From Actinosynnema pretiosum (lineage in GTDB: Bacteria > Actinomycetota > Actinomycetes > Mycobacteriales > Pseudonocardiaceae), in assembly GCF_024171695.1 (NCBI RefSeq), contig NZ_JAMTCF010000002.1, forward strand, positions 372,001-436,000: DNA of 64,000 nucleotides, written 5' to 3'. Within the stretch, counting starts at the first letter, position 1; each line of letters starts with the position of its first letter. A program made the position numbers and the translations under genes. The notes beneath the pieces are model-generated. The model did not search any database and had not been told where the DNA came from. It saw nothing but the letters and a program-made list of their open reading frames with translations. Below are positions 43,943 to 52,751 of the stretch, piece after piece.

Positions 43943-45058
43943 GTGAGAGTGGGAATCCCCGCCGAGTCGCGGCCCGCCGAACGCCGCGTCGCCGGGCTGC
44001 CGGAGACGGTCGTACCGCTGATCGGCGCGGGGTTGGGAGCGCTGGTGCAGAGCGGCGCGGGCGCTGGGGCGCACACCCGTGACGAGGAGTACCGCTCGGT
44101 GGGGGCCGTGGTCGTCCCCGAGCACCCGGCGGGGGTCGCCGAGGTCATCGCCTCCGTCCAACCGCTGGACGTCGAGCTGGCCGGGCGGCTGCGGCCGGGG
44201 GACGTCACGGTCAGCTTCCTGCCGCCTGCGGCCGAGTTGGAGTTGGTGCGGGTGCTCGCCGAGCGCGGTGTCACCGCGTTCAGCCTCGACCTGCTGCCGC
44301 GCGTCACCCGTGCCCAGGCCGCCGACGCGCTGTCCTCGCAGGCGCTTGTGGCGGGGTACCGGGCGGTGTTGTTGGCTGCCCAGCGGTTGCCCCGGTTTTT
44401 GCCGATGTTCACCACCGCTGCCGGGACGGTGCCGCCTGCGCGGGTGCTGGTGCTGGGGGCCGGGGTGGCGGGGTTGCAGGCAATCGCCACCGCGCGGCGG
44501 CTTGGGGCGGTGGTGGAGGCTTATGACGTGCGGGCTGCGGCTGCGGAGGAGGTGCGCAGTCTGGGGGCTCGGTTCCTGGAGTTGGGGCTGGAGGGGGAGG
44601 GGGAAGGCGGGGTTTACGCGGACGAGCGGTCCGAGGAGTTCCTGGGGCGGCAGCGGGAGCTGCTGGCGGAGCGGGTTGCGGCTTCCGACGTCGTCATCAC
44701 CACCGCTGCGGTTCCGGGGAAGCGGGCGCCGGTGCTGGTGACCGAGGAGATGGTGAAGGCGATGGCGCCTGGGTCGGTGGTGGTTGATTTGGCTGCGGAG
44801 AGCGGTGGCAACTGCGCTTGTTCGGTGGCGGGGGAGGAGGTTGTGGTCGGCGACGTGCTCGTGCACGGGGCTAGGAACTTGCCGAGCACGATGCCGGTGC
44901 ACGCCAGCAGGCTCTACGCCCGAAACGTGGCCAACCTGCTGCTGATGATGGTTTCCGGGGGGCGAGTTGTGCCTGATCTGTCGGATGAGGTTGTTGGGGG
45001 GTGTTGTCTGACCCATGACGGTGAGGTCAGGCACGCGGCCACGCGGGCGCTGCTGTGA
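43943..45058 (+). CDS. pntA: NAD(P) transhydrogenase alpha-1-like subunit (PntAA), orphan
   Basis: 371 residues from a GTG 6 bases after a TACGGT hexamer. It is the soluble dI subunit type: VGIPAESRPAERRVAGLPETV, the NAD-binding VLVLGAGVAGLQAIATARRLGA, and RNVANLLLMM near the end. In the complete enzyme it passes hydride between NAD(H) and NADP(H) with two membrane subunits (PntAB, PntB). Neither is present nearby, so it is an orphan here. Codons in the second half are less G/C-ending than those of the neighbours. Confidence 0.88.
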   Translation: MRVGIPAESRPAERRVAGLPETVVPLIGAGLGALVQSGAGAGAHTRDEEYRSVGAVVVPEHPAGVAEVIASVQPLDVELAGRLRPGDVTVSFLPPAAELELVRVLAERGVTAFSLDLLPRVTRAQAADALSSQALVAGYRAVLLAAQRLPRFLPMFTTAAGTVPPARVLVLGAGVAGLQAIATARRLGAVVEAYDVRAAAAEEVRSLGARFLELGLEGEGEGGVYADERSEEFLGRQRELLAERVAASDVVITTAAVPGKRAPVLVTEEMVKAMAPGSVVVDLAAESGGNCACSVAGEEVVVGDVLVHGARNLPSTMPVHASRLYARNVANLLLMMVSGGRVVPDLSDEVVGGCCLTHDGEVRHAATRALL

Positions 45059-45194
45059 GCGGGGCTTGGCTGGAGGGTGAAGAGCTTAAAAGCTCGCCTC
45101 GCCGGCGGGGCAGGCCTCCAAAAACGAGGGGGACGGGCTCTGCCGGCCGGTGACTGTTTCGGGGGTGGTGCGGTTTACCCCTGCGGTGGGCGGG

Positions 45195-45334
45195 GTCCCT
45201 CGTCTCCGTTTGGCCTCCTTTCAGGCAAGCACACTCGTCAAGACGCCGTTTGGCTCGGGCGGTCTGCCGTGGCGGTGCGGCGGCATCTTGACGAGCGTGC
45301 TCGGGCTTCGCCAGGCCAAACGGAGACGAGGGAC
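45195..45334. repeat. 140-bp fold-back (long inverted repeat)
   Basis: Outer arms 45195-45216 and 45313-45334 are perfect over 22 bp. Inner arms (AGCACACTCGTCAAGACGCC / GGCATCTTGACGAGCGTGCT) match in 19 of 21 positions. A further hairpin (GCTGCGGG / CCCGCAGC) follows at about 45347-45378. It lies between convergent genes. Confidence 0.85.
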
Positions 45335-45410
45335 GCGGGATGGGGTGGCTGCGGGCTCGCTGCGCTCGCCCCGCAGCCCGCTGGTGCGGTGAGCGTTGGG
45401 GCGTTGGGGC

Positions 45411-47456
45411 TCACAGTTCGTAGCTTGCCACCGGGCCGCCGAACAGGTCGCCGAAACCGGTCGTCGCGCCTGCGCCCCGCCACCACTCCAGGTTTTCGGG
45501 TGAGTCCACGCACGGTGCCACGATTTCCACCCCGGCCGCCCGCACCACTGCCGCCAGGCCGTCCATCGCCCGGTGCAGCAGGCCCTCCGTCGACTGCCCG
45601 GCCAGTCTGCGTGCCGCGGCGGGCTCGAAGACCAGGGCGTCCACCTCCAGGGCGTCCACCAGGGACAGTTCGGCCTGGCCGCCGTTGAACGCCCACAGGC
45701 CGGTTGCGACGCCGTTGTCCCGGAGCACTTGGGCGTTGTCGTCCTCCGCTGCCAGCGCGGCCCGCGTGTGCAGGCGCAGGCTCAGGGCGCTTGGCGCGAG
45801 GCCGGTTTCCGCCAGCACCCGCGAGACCGACGCCACCAGGTCCGGGTCCGTGGTCAGCGCGGGGGACAGCTCCACGTGCAGCGGCACCGCTCCGGCCCAG
45901 GTCGCGGCCTCCTGGGCCGCTCGCTCCAGTGCCCAGCGGCCCAGGGCCAGGGACGAACCGCCCAGTTCGGCCAGTTCCGCGCACTCCTCGTGGCCCAGGC
46001 CGTCCCAGCGCACCCGTGCCAGCAGGGCGGTCCGCTGGCCCGTGGCCAGATCGACCACCGGCTGGTACTCCACCTCGACCTCGTCGGCCGCCAGGGCGCG
46101 CGGCAGCCTCGCGGCCCGGCCCAGCAGTTCGCGCGATCGGGCCTCGGCCACCCGGTCGTACGGCAGCCACTGCCTCGTGCCCAGCGACTTCGCCCGGCGC
46201 AGCGTCGAGTCCGCCGCCCGCAGCAGGTCCGCGACCGGCCAGTCCGCCGCCGGGCGGTCCACCACGCCGATCGCCGCCGACAGCTCCACGCCGGACTCCA
46301 GCGGTCCGGCCAGCGCCGCGTTCACCCGCTCCACCATCGCGGGCACCCTCGGCGTGGTCGGCGAGTTGTCCACCACCAGGGCGAACTCGTCCCCGCCGAT
46401 CCTGGCGACCAGCGCCTCCTCGCGCTCCACCACCCCGCGCAGCCTGCGCGCCACCTCCACCAGCACGCGGTCGCCGGTGGCGTGGCCCAAGCCGTTGTTC
46501 ACCACCGAGAACGCGTCCAGGTCCAACTGGTACAGCGTGATCCCGGCCCGCGACGCCCGCAGCATCACCTCCAGCCGGGTGGTGAAGTGCTGGCGGTTCG
46601 ACAGGCCGGTGAGCGCGTCGTGCAGCAGCTGGTGGTCCAGGTTGCGGCGCAGCAGGTGCAGCTCGCTGACGTCCTCGGCCATCGTCACGTGGAACGCCGG
46701 GCTGCCGTCCCCGTCGCGCAGCAGCGACACCGCCAGGTGCACCCACACCGGGTCGCCGTCCACCCGCACCAGCCTGCGCTGCTCCCGGAACTGGTCGACC
46801 CGCCCCACCGCCACCGCCCGGTAGGCCGCGCCCAGCGGCGCCGCGTCGTCCGGGTGGAACAGCTCCACGAGCCTGCGGCCGACCAGGACCTCCTTCGGCT
46901 CGTCCAGCATCCGCGCCAGCGAGTCGTTGGCGCGCACGCACATGCCGCGCAGGTCGGTGATCGCGATGCCCAGCGCCGAGGAGTCGAACGCCTCCCGGAA
47001 CCGGGCCTCGCTCAGCCGCAGCACCCGCTCCACCCGCTGCCGCGCGGCCAGCAGCGCCAGGCGCACCTCCTCCTGCTGCGCCAGCGCGTCCAGGCGCAGC
47101 GCCTCGGCGAACCCGGCGCTCAGCTCCGCCAGCACCGCCGTCACCCGCTCGGCCAGCGGTTCCGGGGAATCCGCGTGCTCGGCCAGGGACCTGCCGAGCA
47201 GCAGCACGGTGCGCCGCAACGCCTCCGCGCCGGTGAACCGGGCCGCGACCAGGCGCCGACCCACCTCGGCCGCGCCCGCCGCCTTGAGCGGAAGCGCTCC
47301 CAGCACGTCCAGCAGCAGCTCCACCAGCTCCAGCAGGAACCGCTCCAGCTCGGCGGGCGACATCGGCCCGCGCCCGGCGCCCTTCAGCTCCCGCGCCCAC
47401 GCGCGCGCCAGCTCGCGGCGCCCGGCGGCGGGGTCCGCGCTACCCGCGCCGACCAC
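45411..47456 (-). CDS. PAS-GGDEF-degenerate EAL protein
   Basis: 681 residues, no signal peptide. An N-terminal helical sensor-like region (1-140), a PAS domain (about 150-265), a GGDEF domain with intact IGGDEF (residues 353-358) and an EAL-like domain (about 455-681). The GGDEF part should make cyclic di-GMP; no RxxD inhibitory site precedes it. The EAL part is dead: EAL is replaced by LLARVRW, the metal-site Asn by Glu (VELSP), and DDFG by WAFNGG. It is therefore probably a regulated cyclase or a c-di-GMP receptor rather than a phosphodiesterase. Confidence 0.92.
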   Translation of the reverse strand: MVGAGSADPAAGRRELARAWARELKGAGRGPMSPAELERFLLELVELLLDVLGALPLKAAGAAEVGRRLVAARFTGAEALRRTVLLLGRSLAEHADSPEPLAERVTAVLAELSAGFAEALRLDALAQQEEVRLALLAARQRVERVLRLSEARFREAFDSSALGIAITDLRGMCVRANDSLARMLDEPKEVLVGRRLVELFHPDDAAPLGAAYRAVAVGRVDQFREQRRLVRVDGDPVWVHLAVSLLRDGDGSPAFHVTMAEDVSELHLLRRNLDHQLLHDALTGLSNRQHFTTRLEVMLRASRAGITLYQLDLDAFSVVNNGLGHATGDRVLVEVARRLRGVVEREEALVARIGGDEFALVVDNSPTTPRVPAMVERVNAALAGPLESGVELSAAIGVVDRPAADWPVADLLRAADSTLRRAKSLGTRQWLPYDRVAEARSRELLGRAARLPRALAADEVEVEYQPVVDLATGQRTALLARVRWDGLGHEECAELAELGGSSLALGRWALERAAQEAATWAGAVPLHVELSPALTTDPDLVASVSRVLAETGLAPSALSLRLHTRAALAAEDDNAQVLRDNGVATGLWAFNGGQAELSLVDALEVDALVFEPAAARRLAGQSTEGLLHRAMDGLAAVVRAAGVEIVAPCVDSPENLEWWRGAGATTGFGDLFGGPVASYEL

Positions 47457-47462
47457 GGCCGG

Positions 47463-48287
47463 TCACCGCTTGCGCCCCACCCCGGCGTAGGCGCCCGCGC
47501 GAGCGGGGTCCTCCGCCTCGGCCCCGTCCTCGAACCGGGCGCCCGGCTCCGGTCGCCACGCGGGCGGCACGACCACGCCCGGCTCCAGCAGCTCGAAGCC
47601 GTCGAACAGCGCCTCGACCTCGGCCAGCCCGCGCGGGAACACCGGGTTCGCGCTGCGCCCCAGCACCGCCACCGCCGCCTCGCTGCGCTCCGGGGCCAGC
47701 TCGCCGGTCGTGTGCGAGAGCGCCAGCAGGCTGCCCGGAGCCAGCTCGTCCCGGTAGGCCGCGAGCACCCGCGCCGGATCGCCGGACGGCGGCACGTGGT
47801 GCAGCACCCCGACCGCCAGCAGCCCGAGCGGCTCGGTGGTGTCCACCAGGCCGGTCGCCCGCGCCGACACCAGCACCGCGCCCGGCTCGGTCAGGTCCTC
47901 CTGCACCACGGACGCCCTCGGGTCCGCGTCCAGCCGCAGGTGCCCGTGCGCCACCGCGACGTCCTCGAAGTCCACGCACACCACCCGCGCGCCGGGGTCG
48001 GCGGCCAGCACCACCTCAGGCGCCCAGCCGGCCGAGGGCGCGCCGGAACCCAGGTCCAGGAACTGCCTGATCCCGCTCGCCAGCATCATCAGCAGCGCCC
48101 TGCGCAGGAACGCCCTGGACTGCGCCGCCGCCACCGCGCTGTCCGGGTCGGCCGCCAGCAGCTGCGCCCCCAGCTCGCGGTCCGCGGCGAAGTTCCGGGA
48201 GCCGCCCAGCAGGAAGTCGTGCAGCCGCGCCGCGCTCGGCAGGCCGACGTCCACACCGGCGGGGACCCACCCCGCTCGCTCGGTCAC
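47463..48287 (-). CDS. DUF574-type SAM-dependent methyltransferase
   Basis: 274 residues from a GTG. It opens GVDVGLPSAARLHDFLLGG with NFAADRE, typical of the DUF574 family that is expanded in mycelial actinomycetes. FLDLGSGAPSAG and VVCVDFEDVAVAHG form the SAM site. Targets are unknown, with links proposed to secondary metabolism and regulation. It lies 6 bp upstream of the PAS-GGDEF gene, so they form one transcript. Confidence 0.9.
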   Translation of the reverse strand: MTERAGWVPAGVDVGLPSAARLHDFLLGGSRNFAADRELGAQLLAADPDSAVAAAQSRAFLRRALLMMLASGIRQFLDLGSGAPSAGWAPEVVLAADPGARVVCVDFEDVAVAHGHLRLDADPRASVVQEDLTEPGAVLVSARATGLVDTTEPLGLLAVGVLHHVPPSGDPARVLAAYRDELAPGSLLALSHTTGELAPERSEAAVAVLGRSANPVFPRGLAEVEALFDGFELLEPGVVVPPAWRPEPGARFEDGAEAEDPARAGAYAGVGRKR

Positions 48288-48622
48288 CGCGCACCTCCGC
48301 CGCCCGCACGCGACGCAGGCTACTTAAGGCGGGCCCCTCGGTGGCAGGGGTCGCGGGCGCTTCTGCCCGATCGGCCTATCAAGGCAGCGCAGGGTGATCA
48401 CCCGATCCCGCCGCACGGGTGGACGGTGCGGCTCAAACCCCGCCGGAGCAGCGAACTCCGCGCTTGCATCCATCCACAATGGACTTGTCCGGGAGTGTTG
48501 TGAGCGGGGTTGGGCGGTGCTCGCCGGTGACATCCCGGTGGTCGGTGCGGACCCCTTCGGACCGTCCCACAGTGCGGATTCACCTCGGGGTCGGACACAA
48601 CGCCCGCCGCTACCCTTCCCGC
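48288..48622. other. Divergent intergenic region before the MarR gene
   Basis: About 335 bp. No gene is supported. A TACCCT hexamer at 48611-48616 is the likely -10 element of the MarR gene, 6 bp before its ATG. Nothing else stands out. Confidence 0.5.
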
Positions 48623-49060
48623 ATGTCGGACGAGGCACGCACGCTCACGGACGTGGTGGCCAGGCTGCGCCGGGCGCTGCGCACCAGCATCCGCTCGGAG
48701 TGGCCGTGGGACGCGCTGCCCATGGCCCAGGTCGAGCTGCTCATGGCGCTCGCCGAGCGCTCGCCCTCGCGCGTGGGCGACCTGGCCGCCGAGCTGCGGC
48801 TGGCCCCCAACACGGTCAGCGGGCTGGTCGGGCAGCTCATCGAGGGCGGCCTGGTGGCCAGGCGCGCCGACCCGACCGACCGCAGGGTCGCGCAGCTGAC
48901 CGTGACCCCGCTCGGGCACGACAAGCTCGCGGTCTGGCGGGGCGCCCACGAGAAGCGCATCGGCGGCGCGCTCGACCGCCTCGAACCCGAGGAGCGCGCC
49001 GACGTCGTGCGCGCCCTCACCGCGCTGGACCACCTCGTAGACCACCTGCGCGCGTCGTGA
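48623..49060 (+). CDS. MarR-family transcriptional regulator
   Basis: 145 residues. The winged helix ERSPSRVGDLAAELRLAPNTVSGLVGQL with the DPTDRRV wing is classic MarR. It probably responds to a small ligand and represses nearby genes; the CrcB pair begins 58 bp downstream and is on the same strand, so it might be in the same unit. It appears to be a leaderless transcript. Confidence 0.9.
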   Translation: MSDEARTLTDVVARLRRALRTSIRSEWPWDALPMAQVELLMALAERSPSRVGDLAAELRLAPNTVSGLVGQLIEGGLVARRADPTDRRVAQLTVTPLGHDKLAVWRGAHEKRIGGALDRLEPEERADVVRALTALDHLVDHLRAS

Positions 49061-49118
49061 CCGGGCGCGGCACGGCCCCGCGAGCCGGGGGAGGGGCGCG
49101 GCGAACTACCCTGCGCCG

Positions 49119-49496
49119 GTGAGCACCCGACCCGCGCCGATCGCCACCGGCGCCGAGGTCGCCCTGGTGGCGCTCGGGGGCGGGGTCGGCGGGGTGCTGC
49201 GGTGGGGCGCGGGCCAGCTCGTGGCCGGGCCGTGGACCACCTGCGCCGTCAACGCGCTCGGCTGCCTGCTGATCGGCGTCCTGATGGCGCTCGGGCCGAG
49301 GCCCGAGGTGCGGCTGCTGCTCGGCACCGGGGCGCTCGGCGGGTTCACCACGTTCTCCGGCTACGCCGTCGACGTCGTGCGCGCGGCGGACCTGGCCTGC
49401 CTGCTGCTGACCCCGGTCACCTGCCTGGCCGCCGCCGCGCTGGGCCTCGCGCTCACCCGGCGGCTGCGCGGACCGGCTGCCGGGGGCGCCCCGTGA
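49119..49496 (+). CDS. crcB: CrcB/FluC fluoride channel subunit 1
   Basis: 125 residues, four helices, with GGGVGGVLRWGAGQL, an NALGCLLIG helix and GGFTTFSGY, the Fluc signature. It exports fluoride as one half of a heterodimer with the next protein. It starts at a GTG 6 bp after TACCCT, so it is probably leaderless. No fluoride riboswitch fits in the 58-bp gap. Confidence 0.93.
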   Translation: MSTRPAPIATGAEVALVALGGGVGGVLRWGAGQLVAGPWTTCAVNALGCLLIGVLMALGPRPEVRLLLGTGALGGFTTFSGYAVDVVRAADLACLLLTPVTCLAAAALGLALTRRLRGPAAGGAP

Positions 49497-49837
49497 CCGC
49501 GCTCCTGGTCTTCGGCGGCGCGGCGGTCGGCTCGGTGCTGCGCTTCCTGGTCGACCGCCTGCTGCGCTCCCGCTGGGACACCGCGTTCCCCTGGCCGACG
49601 CTGGCGGTGAACGTGGTCGGCTCGTTCGCCCTCGGCCTGCTCGTCGGCGCCCAGCCGTGGCTGTGGGCGCTGCTCGGCGCCGGCTTCTGCGGCGGCCTGA
49701 CCACCTACAGCACGTTCAGCCTGGAGAACGTCACCCTCGTCGAGCGCGGCAGGCCGTGGCTCGCCCTCGGCTACGCGAGCCTCACGCTGGTGGCGGGCAT
49801 CGCCGCCGCCGCGCTCGGCTGGGCGCTGGCGCGCTGA
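49493..49837 (+). CDS. crcB: CrcB/FluC fluoride channel subunit 2
   Basis: 114 residues from a GTG overlapping the first crcB stop. GGAAVGSVLRFLVDRLL, NVVGSFALG and GGLTTYSTF are the conserved channel elements. Two different crcB genes in tandem are usual in actinobacteria and give an antiparallel heterodimer. Confidence 0.93.
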   Translation: MTALLVFGGAAVGSVLRFLVDRLLRSRWDTAFPWPTLAVNVVGSFALGLLVGAQPWLWALLGAGFCGGLTTYSTFSLENVTLVERGRPWLALGYASLTLVAGIAAAALGWALAR

Positions 49838-49851
49838 ACCGCGCGCCAGCG
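49818..49851. terminator. Hairpin over the crcB2 stop codon
   Basis: 13-bp arms 49818-49830 and 49839-49851; the left arm is the last codons of crcB2. It is between convergent genes and is probably bidirectional. Confidence 0.7.
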
Positions 49852-49862
49852 CCCGTGCCGCC

Positions 49863-52109
49863 TCACGCGGTCGCGAGCCTGCCCAGCTCCTGCGGCAGCT
49901 CCTCGGCGTGCAGCACGCCCAGCCGCTGCGTCGCGCGGGTCAGCGCCACGTACAGGTCGCTGGCCCCGCGCGGCGACTCGGCCAGGATCTGCGCGGGCTC
50001 CACCACGAGCACCGAGTCGAACTCCAGGCCCTTGGTGTCGGTCACGCCCAGCACCACGACCTGCGCGTCCAGGTCGTCGGTCGCGCCGGGCACCACCGCG
50101 CGCAGCTCGGCCAGCCGCGCCGACGGCACGATCACCGCGAGCTTGCCGTCCCCGATCGCCGCCGACTCGGCCCCGACCACCTCGGCCAGCCCGTCCGCGA
50201 CCGAGCCGACCCGCCGCGCCCACGGCTCGAACCCGCTGTCGCGCACCGAGGTCGGCGGGTCCAGGTCGGCGTCCACGCTGGCCAGCACGTCCGCCGCCAC
50301 CGCCATGATCTCCGAGGGCGTCCGGTAGTTCACCGTCAGCTCGGTCAGCTTCCAGCGGTCCAGCACGTACGGGGACAGCACCTCCGACCAGGACGTCGCC
50401 CCGCCCACGTCACCGGTCTGGGCGATGTCGCCCACCACGGTCATGGACTTGGACGGGCAGCGCCGCATCAGCGTCCGCCACGCCATCGCCGACAGCTCCT
50501 GCGCCTCGTCCACGATCACGTGCCCGAACGTCCACGTCCGGTCCGCCGCCGCCCGCTCGGCCGCCGTCTCGTAGGTCTCGGCCCCGTGCCGCTCGGCCAG
50601 CTTGTAGGCGTCGACCAGGTCGGTGGCCATCAGGATCTCCGGGTCGGCGTCGTCGGCCAGGTCCAGGATGTCCAGCACGCCCTGCGCGTAGTCCACGGCC
50701 TGCCTGCGCTGCCGCTCCGCCCGCGCCTTGGCCTCGGTGTCGTCCTCGCCGAGCAGCTCGGCCGCCTCGTCGAGCAGCGGCACGTCGGCGGGCGTCCACT
50801 CGCCGCCCGGCTCGCGGCGCAGCAGCTCCCGCTCGGCGGGGGTGAGCTTCGGCGCGGCCTTGGCCAGCAGCTTCGGCGACGCGTACAGCTCCTCCAGCAG
50901 CCGCTGCGGGGTCAGCACCGGCCACAGCCGGTCGATCGCGGCCTGCACCTTGGGGTCCTCGCGCAGCTCGCGGCGGATGTCGTCCACGTCCGCCGCGTCC
51001 AGCAGGTGCCTGCCGAGGCGCGCCACCGCCTGGTTCGCCAGGGTGGTGATCACCTCGCGCTGGAACGTGCGCCGCGCCTCGTTGTGCGGCCTGCGGGTGC
51101 GCCTGGCCCGGCCGCGCGCGGCGCTGATCGCCTTGCGGTCGAGCTTGAGCAGGTCCTGCTCGAACGGCACCTCGACCAGGGCGGGGGCCTCCTGGCGGTC
51201 CCGCACGGCGTGCGCGACCACGTCGGCCATCGCGAGCCTGCCCTTGACGGTGGCCGCCTCGGTGGGCTCGCGGCCGGTCGCGGTCAGGCCGGGGTAGAGC
51301 TCGCCGACCGTGGACAGCAGCACGCCGGTCTCGCCAAGGGACGGGAGCACCTGGCCGATGTAGCGCAGGAACGTGGTGTTCGGGCCGACCACGAGCACGC
51401 CGCGCTTGGCCAGCTGGCGGCGGTGCGTGTAGAGCAGGTACGCGGCGCGGTGCAGCGCGACCGCCGTCTTGCCGGTGCCGGGACCGCCCTGGACGACCAC
51501 GACGCCGTTCAGCTCGGTGCGGATGATCTTGTCCTGCTCGGCCTGGATGGTCGCGACGATGTCGCCCATCTGGCCGGTGCGGCTGGCGTTGACCGCGGCC
51601 AGCAGGGTGGCCTCGCCGGTGAGGCCCTCGTTGCGGCCGGGGTCGACCGAGTTGATGTCCAGCGACTCGTCGTCGAAGCCGACGACCTTGCGCTGCTTGG
51701 TCCGCAGGTGCCTGCGCCTGCGCACGCCGTCCGGCGCGGCGGCGGTGGCCAGGTAGAACGGGCGGGCCGCCGGGGCGCGCCAGTCCATCAGCAGCGGCTC
51801 GTACTCCTTGTCCTCGTCGAACAGCCCGATGCGGCCGATGTAGAAGCGGTCGTCGGTGTGGAAGTCGAGCCTGCCGAAGCACAACCCGTTCTCCACCGCG
51901 CTGTACTGGGCCAGCTGGTCGGAGTACATGGCGACGGCGGTGTCCCGCTCGGACCGCATCTGGTGGGTGCCGCCGGTCTGCCGGAGCGCGCCCGACAGCC
52001 GCTTCGAGCTCTGCTCACGGAGGTCGTCCAGCCTGGAGTACAGCATCGAGACGTATTCCTGCTCCGAATCGGTTTCCGCGATTCGGAGTTCATCGGCCGG
52101 GGTTGACAA
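49863..52109 (-). CDS. helR: HelD/HelR-like RNA polymerase motor ATPase
   Basis: 748 residues from a TTG (52109), the only reasonable start, with ATGAGG upstream. UvrD-like motor motifs: Walker A GGPGTGKT, helicase motif II VIVDEAQELSAM, TVVGDIAQTGD and a C-terminal DLYVALTRATQRLGV. The N-terminal charged coiled-coil (LRIAETDSEQEYVSMLYSRLDDLR) and the GRLDFH...DWRAP segment belong to the HelD group. HelR proteins recycle RNA polymerase and can expel rifamycins. Regulation may use the palindrome at 52167-52184. Confidence 0.85.
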   Translation of the reverse strand: MSTPADELRIAETDSEQEYVSMLYSRLDDLREQSSKRLSGALRQTGGTHQMRSERDTAVAMYSDQLAQYSAVENGLCFGRLDFHTDDRFYIGRIGLFDEDKEYEPLLMDWRAPAARPFYLATAAAPDGVRRRRHLRTKQRKVVGFDDESLDINSVDPGRNEGLTGEATLLAAVNASRTGQMGDIVATIQAEQDKIIRTELNGVVVVQGGPGTGKTAVALHRAAYLLYTHRRQLAKRGVLVVGPNTTFLRYIGQVLPSLGETGVLLSTVGELYPGLTATGREPTEAATVKGRLAMADVVAHAVRDRQEAPALVEVPFEQDLLKLDRKAISAARGRARRTRRPHNEARRTFQREVITTLANQAVARLGRHLLDAADVDDIRRELREDPKVQAAIDRLWPVLTPQRLLEELYASPKLLAKAAPKLTPAERELLRREPGGEWTPADVPLLDEAAELLGEDDTEAKARAERQRRQAVDYAQGVLDILDLADDADPEILMATDLVDAYKLAERHGAETYETAAERAAADRTWTFGHVIVDEAQELSAMAWRTLMRRCPSKSMTVVGDIAQTGDVGGATSWSEVLSPYVLDRWKLTELTVNYRTPSEIMAVAADVLASVDADLDPPTSVRDSGFEPWARRVGSVADGLAEVVGAESAAIGDGKLAVIVPSARLAELRAVVPGATDDLDAQVVVLGVTDTKGLEFDSVLVVEPAQILAESPRGASDLYVALTRATQRLGVLHAEELPQELGRLATA

Positions 52110-52166
52110 CGTGCCTCATTTCTCGATAGCGTGGTTTGTCAGGCTGTTCGGTTTTAGCCTGTTATC

Positions 52167-52184
52167 TTCTGCGTGCGCGCAGAA
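52167..52184. promoter_or_regulatory. Palindrome upstream of the HelR-like gene
   Basis: TTCTGCG-TGCG-CGCAGAA: 7-bp perfect arms 58-75 bp upstream of the TTG start. The DNA between it and the gene is AT-rich and holds GATAAC-like -10 hexamers on the minus strand, so the palindrome sits where a -35 element or operator would be. No rifamycin-associated element sequence was seen. Confidence 0.5.
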
Positions 52185-52751
52185 TGACTAATCTACACGT
52201 TGGCCAGGCGCGCTGAGCACACCCGCCGCCCGGACCTGCGAACTCCGCCCCACTGCGGTGCCGCACTGCGGCCTCCCGCTGCGCAGCCGCGCTGTCGCGC
52301 ACACTGCGCCCCACTGCGGCTCCGGCCCCGTGCTCCGCGACGGTTGATCGCGGCACGACCGTGGCAAGAACGTGGCAGGCAGGACCGTGGCAGGCAGGAC
52401 CGTGGCAGGCAGGACCGTGGCAGGACCGTGGCAGGACCTCGGCGCGGCTGCGGCGTGATCGGGAGATCCGGCTGCGGGGCGCTTTCGGGGAACGCGCTCG
52501 TCGGTGCGGGTGAACCGGTGGCCGGGCGCGTTCCGGTGCGAGGCTGGACCTGCCATCGGGAGGCGTGTGCGCCGGTCCGCTGCCGTGGGTCGGGTGGTGA
52601 GCGGGGTGGGCGCGTCGGTTCGGGATCGGGAGCGCCCTCCGCCGCGCTGCGGTCGGCTGGGCGAGCGGGTGGGCCGCCGGTCGGGTGAGCGGGGTGGTCG
52701 GGGGTGATCTCTGGCCGGGCCTGATCGCGCGGGCGGTCGTAGGCTGGGCCG
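52185..52751. other. Gene-free stretch with tandem repeats
   Basis: About 570 bp without a supported gene. 52371-52437 contains three copies of a 15-bp AGGACCGTGGCAGGC unit plus partial copies. 52245-52320 has repeated CACTGCGG. The -10-like TAGGCT at 52740-52745 is 6 bp before the next GTG. Confidence 0.6.

Noticed and set aside
49061-49118. Fluoride riboswitch before crcB
   Set aside because: The gap is only 58 bp, holds a promoter-like TACCCT and lacks the conserved riboswitch start and pseudoknot segments.
52110-52200. Rifamycin-associated element upstream of the HelR-like gene
   Set aside because: No sequence resembling the 19-bp inverted element was found; a different palindrome is present instead.
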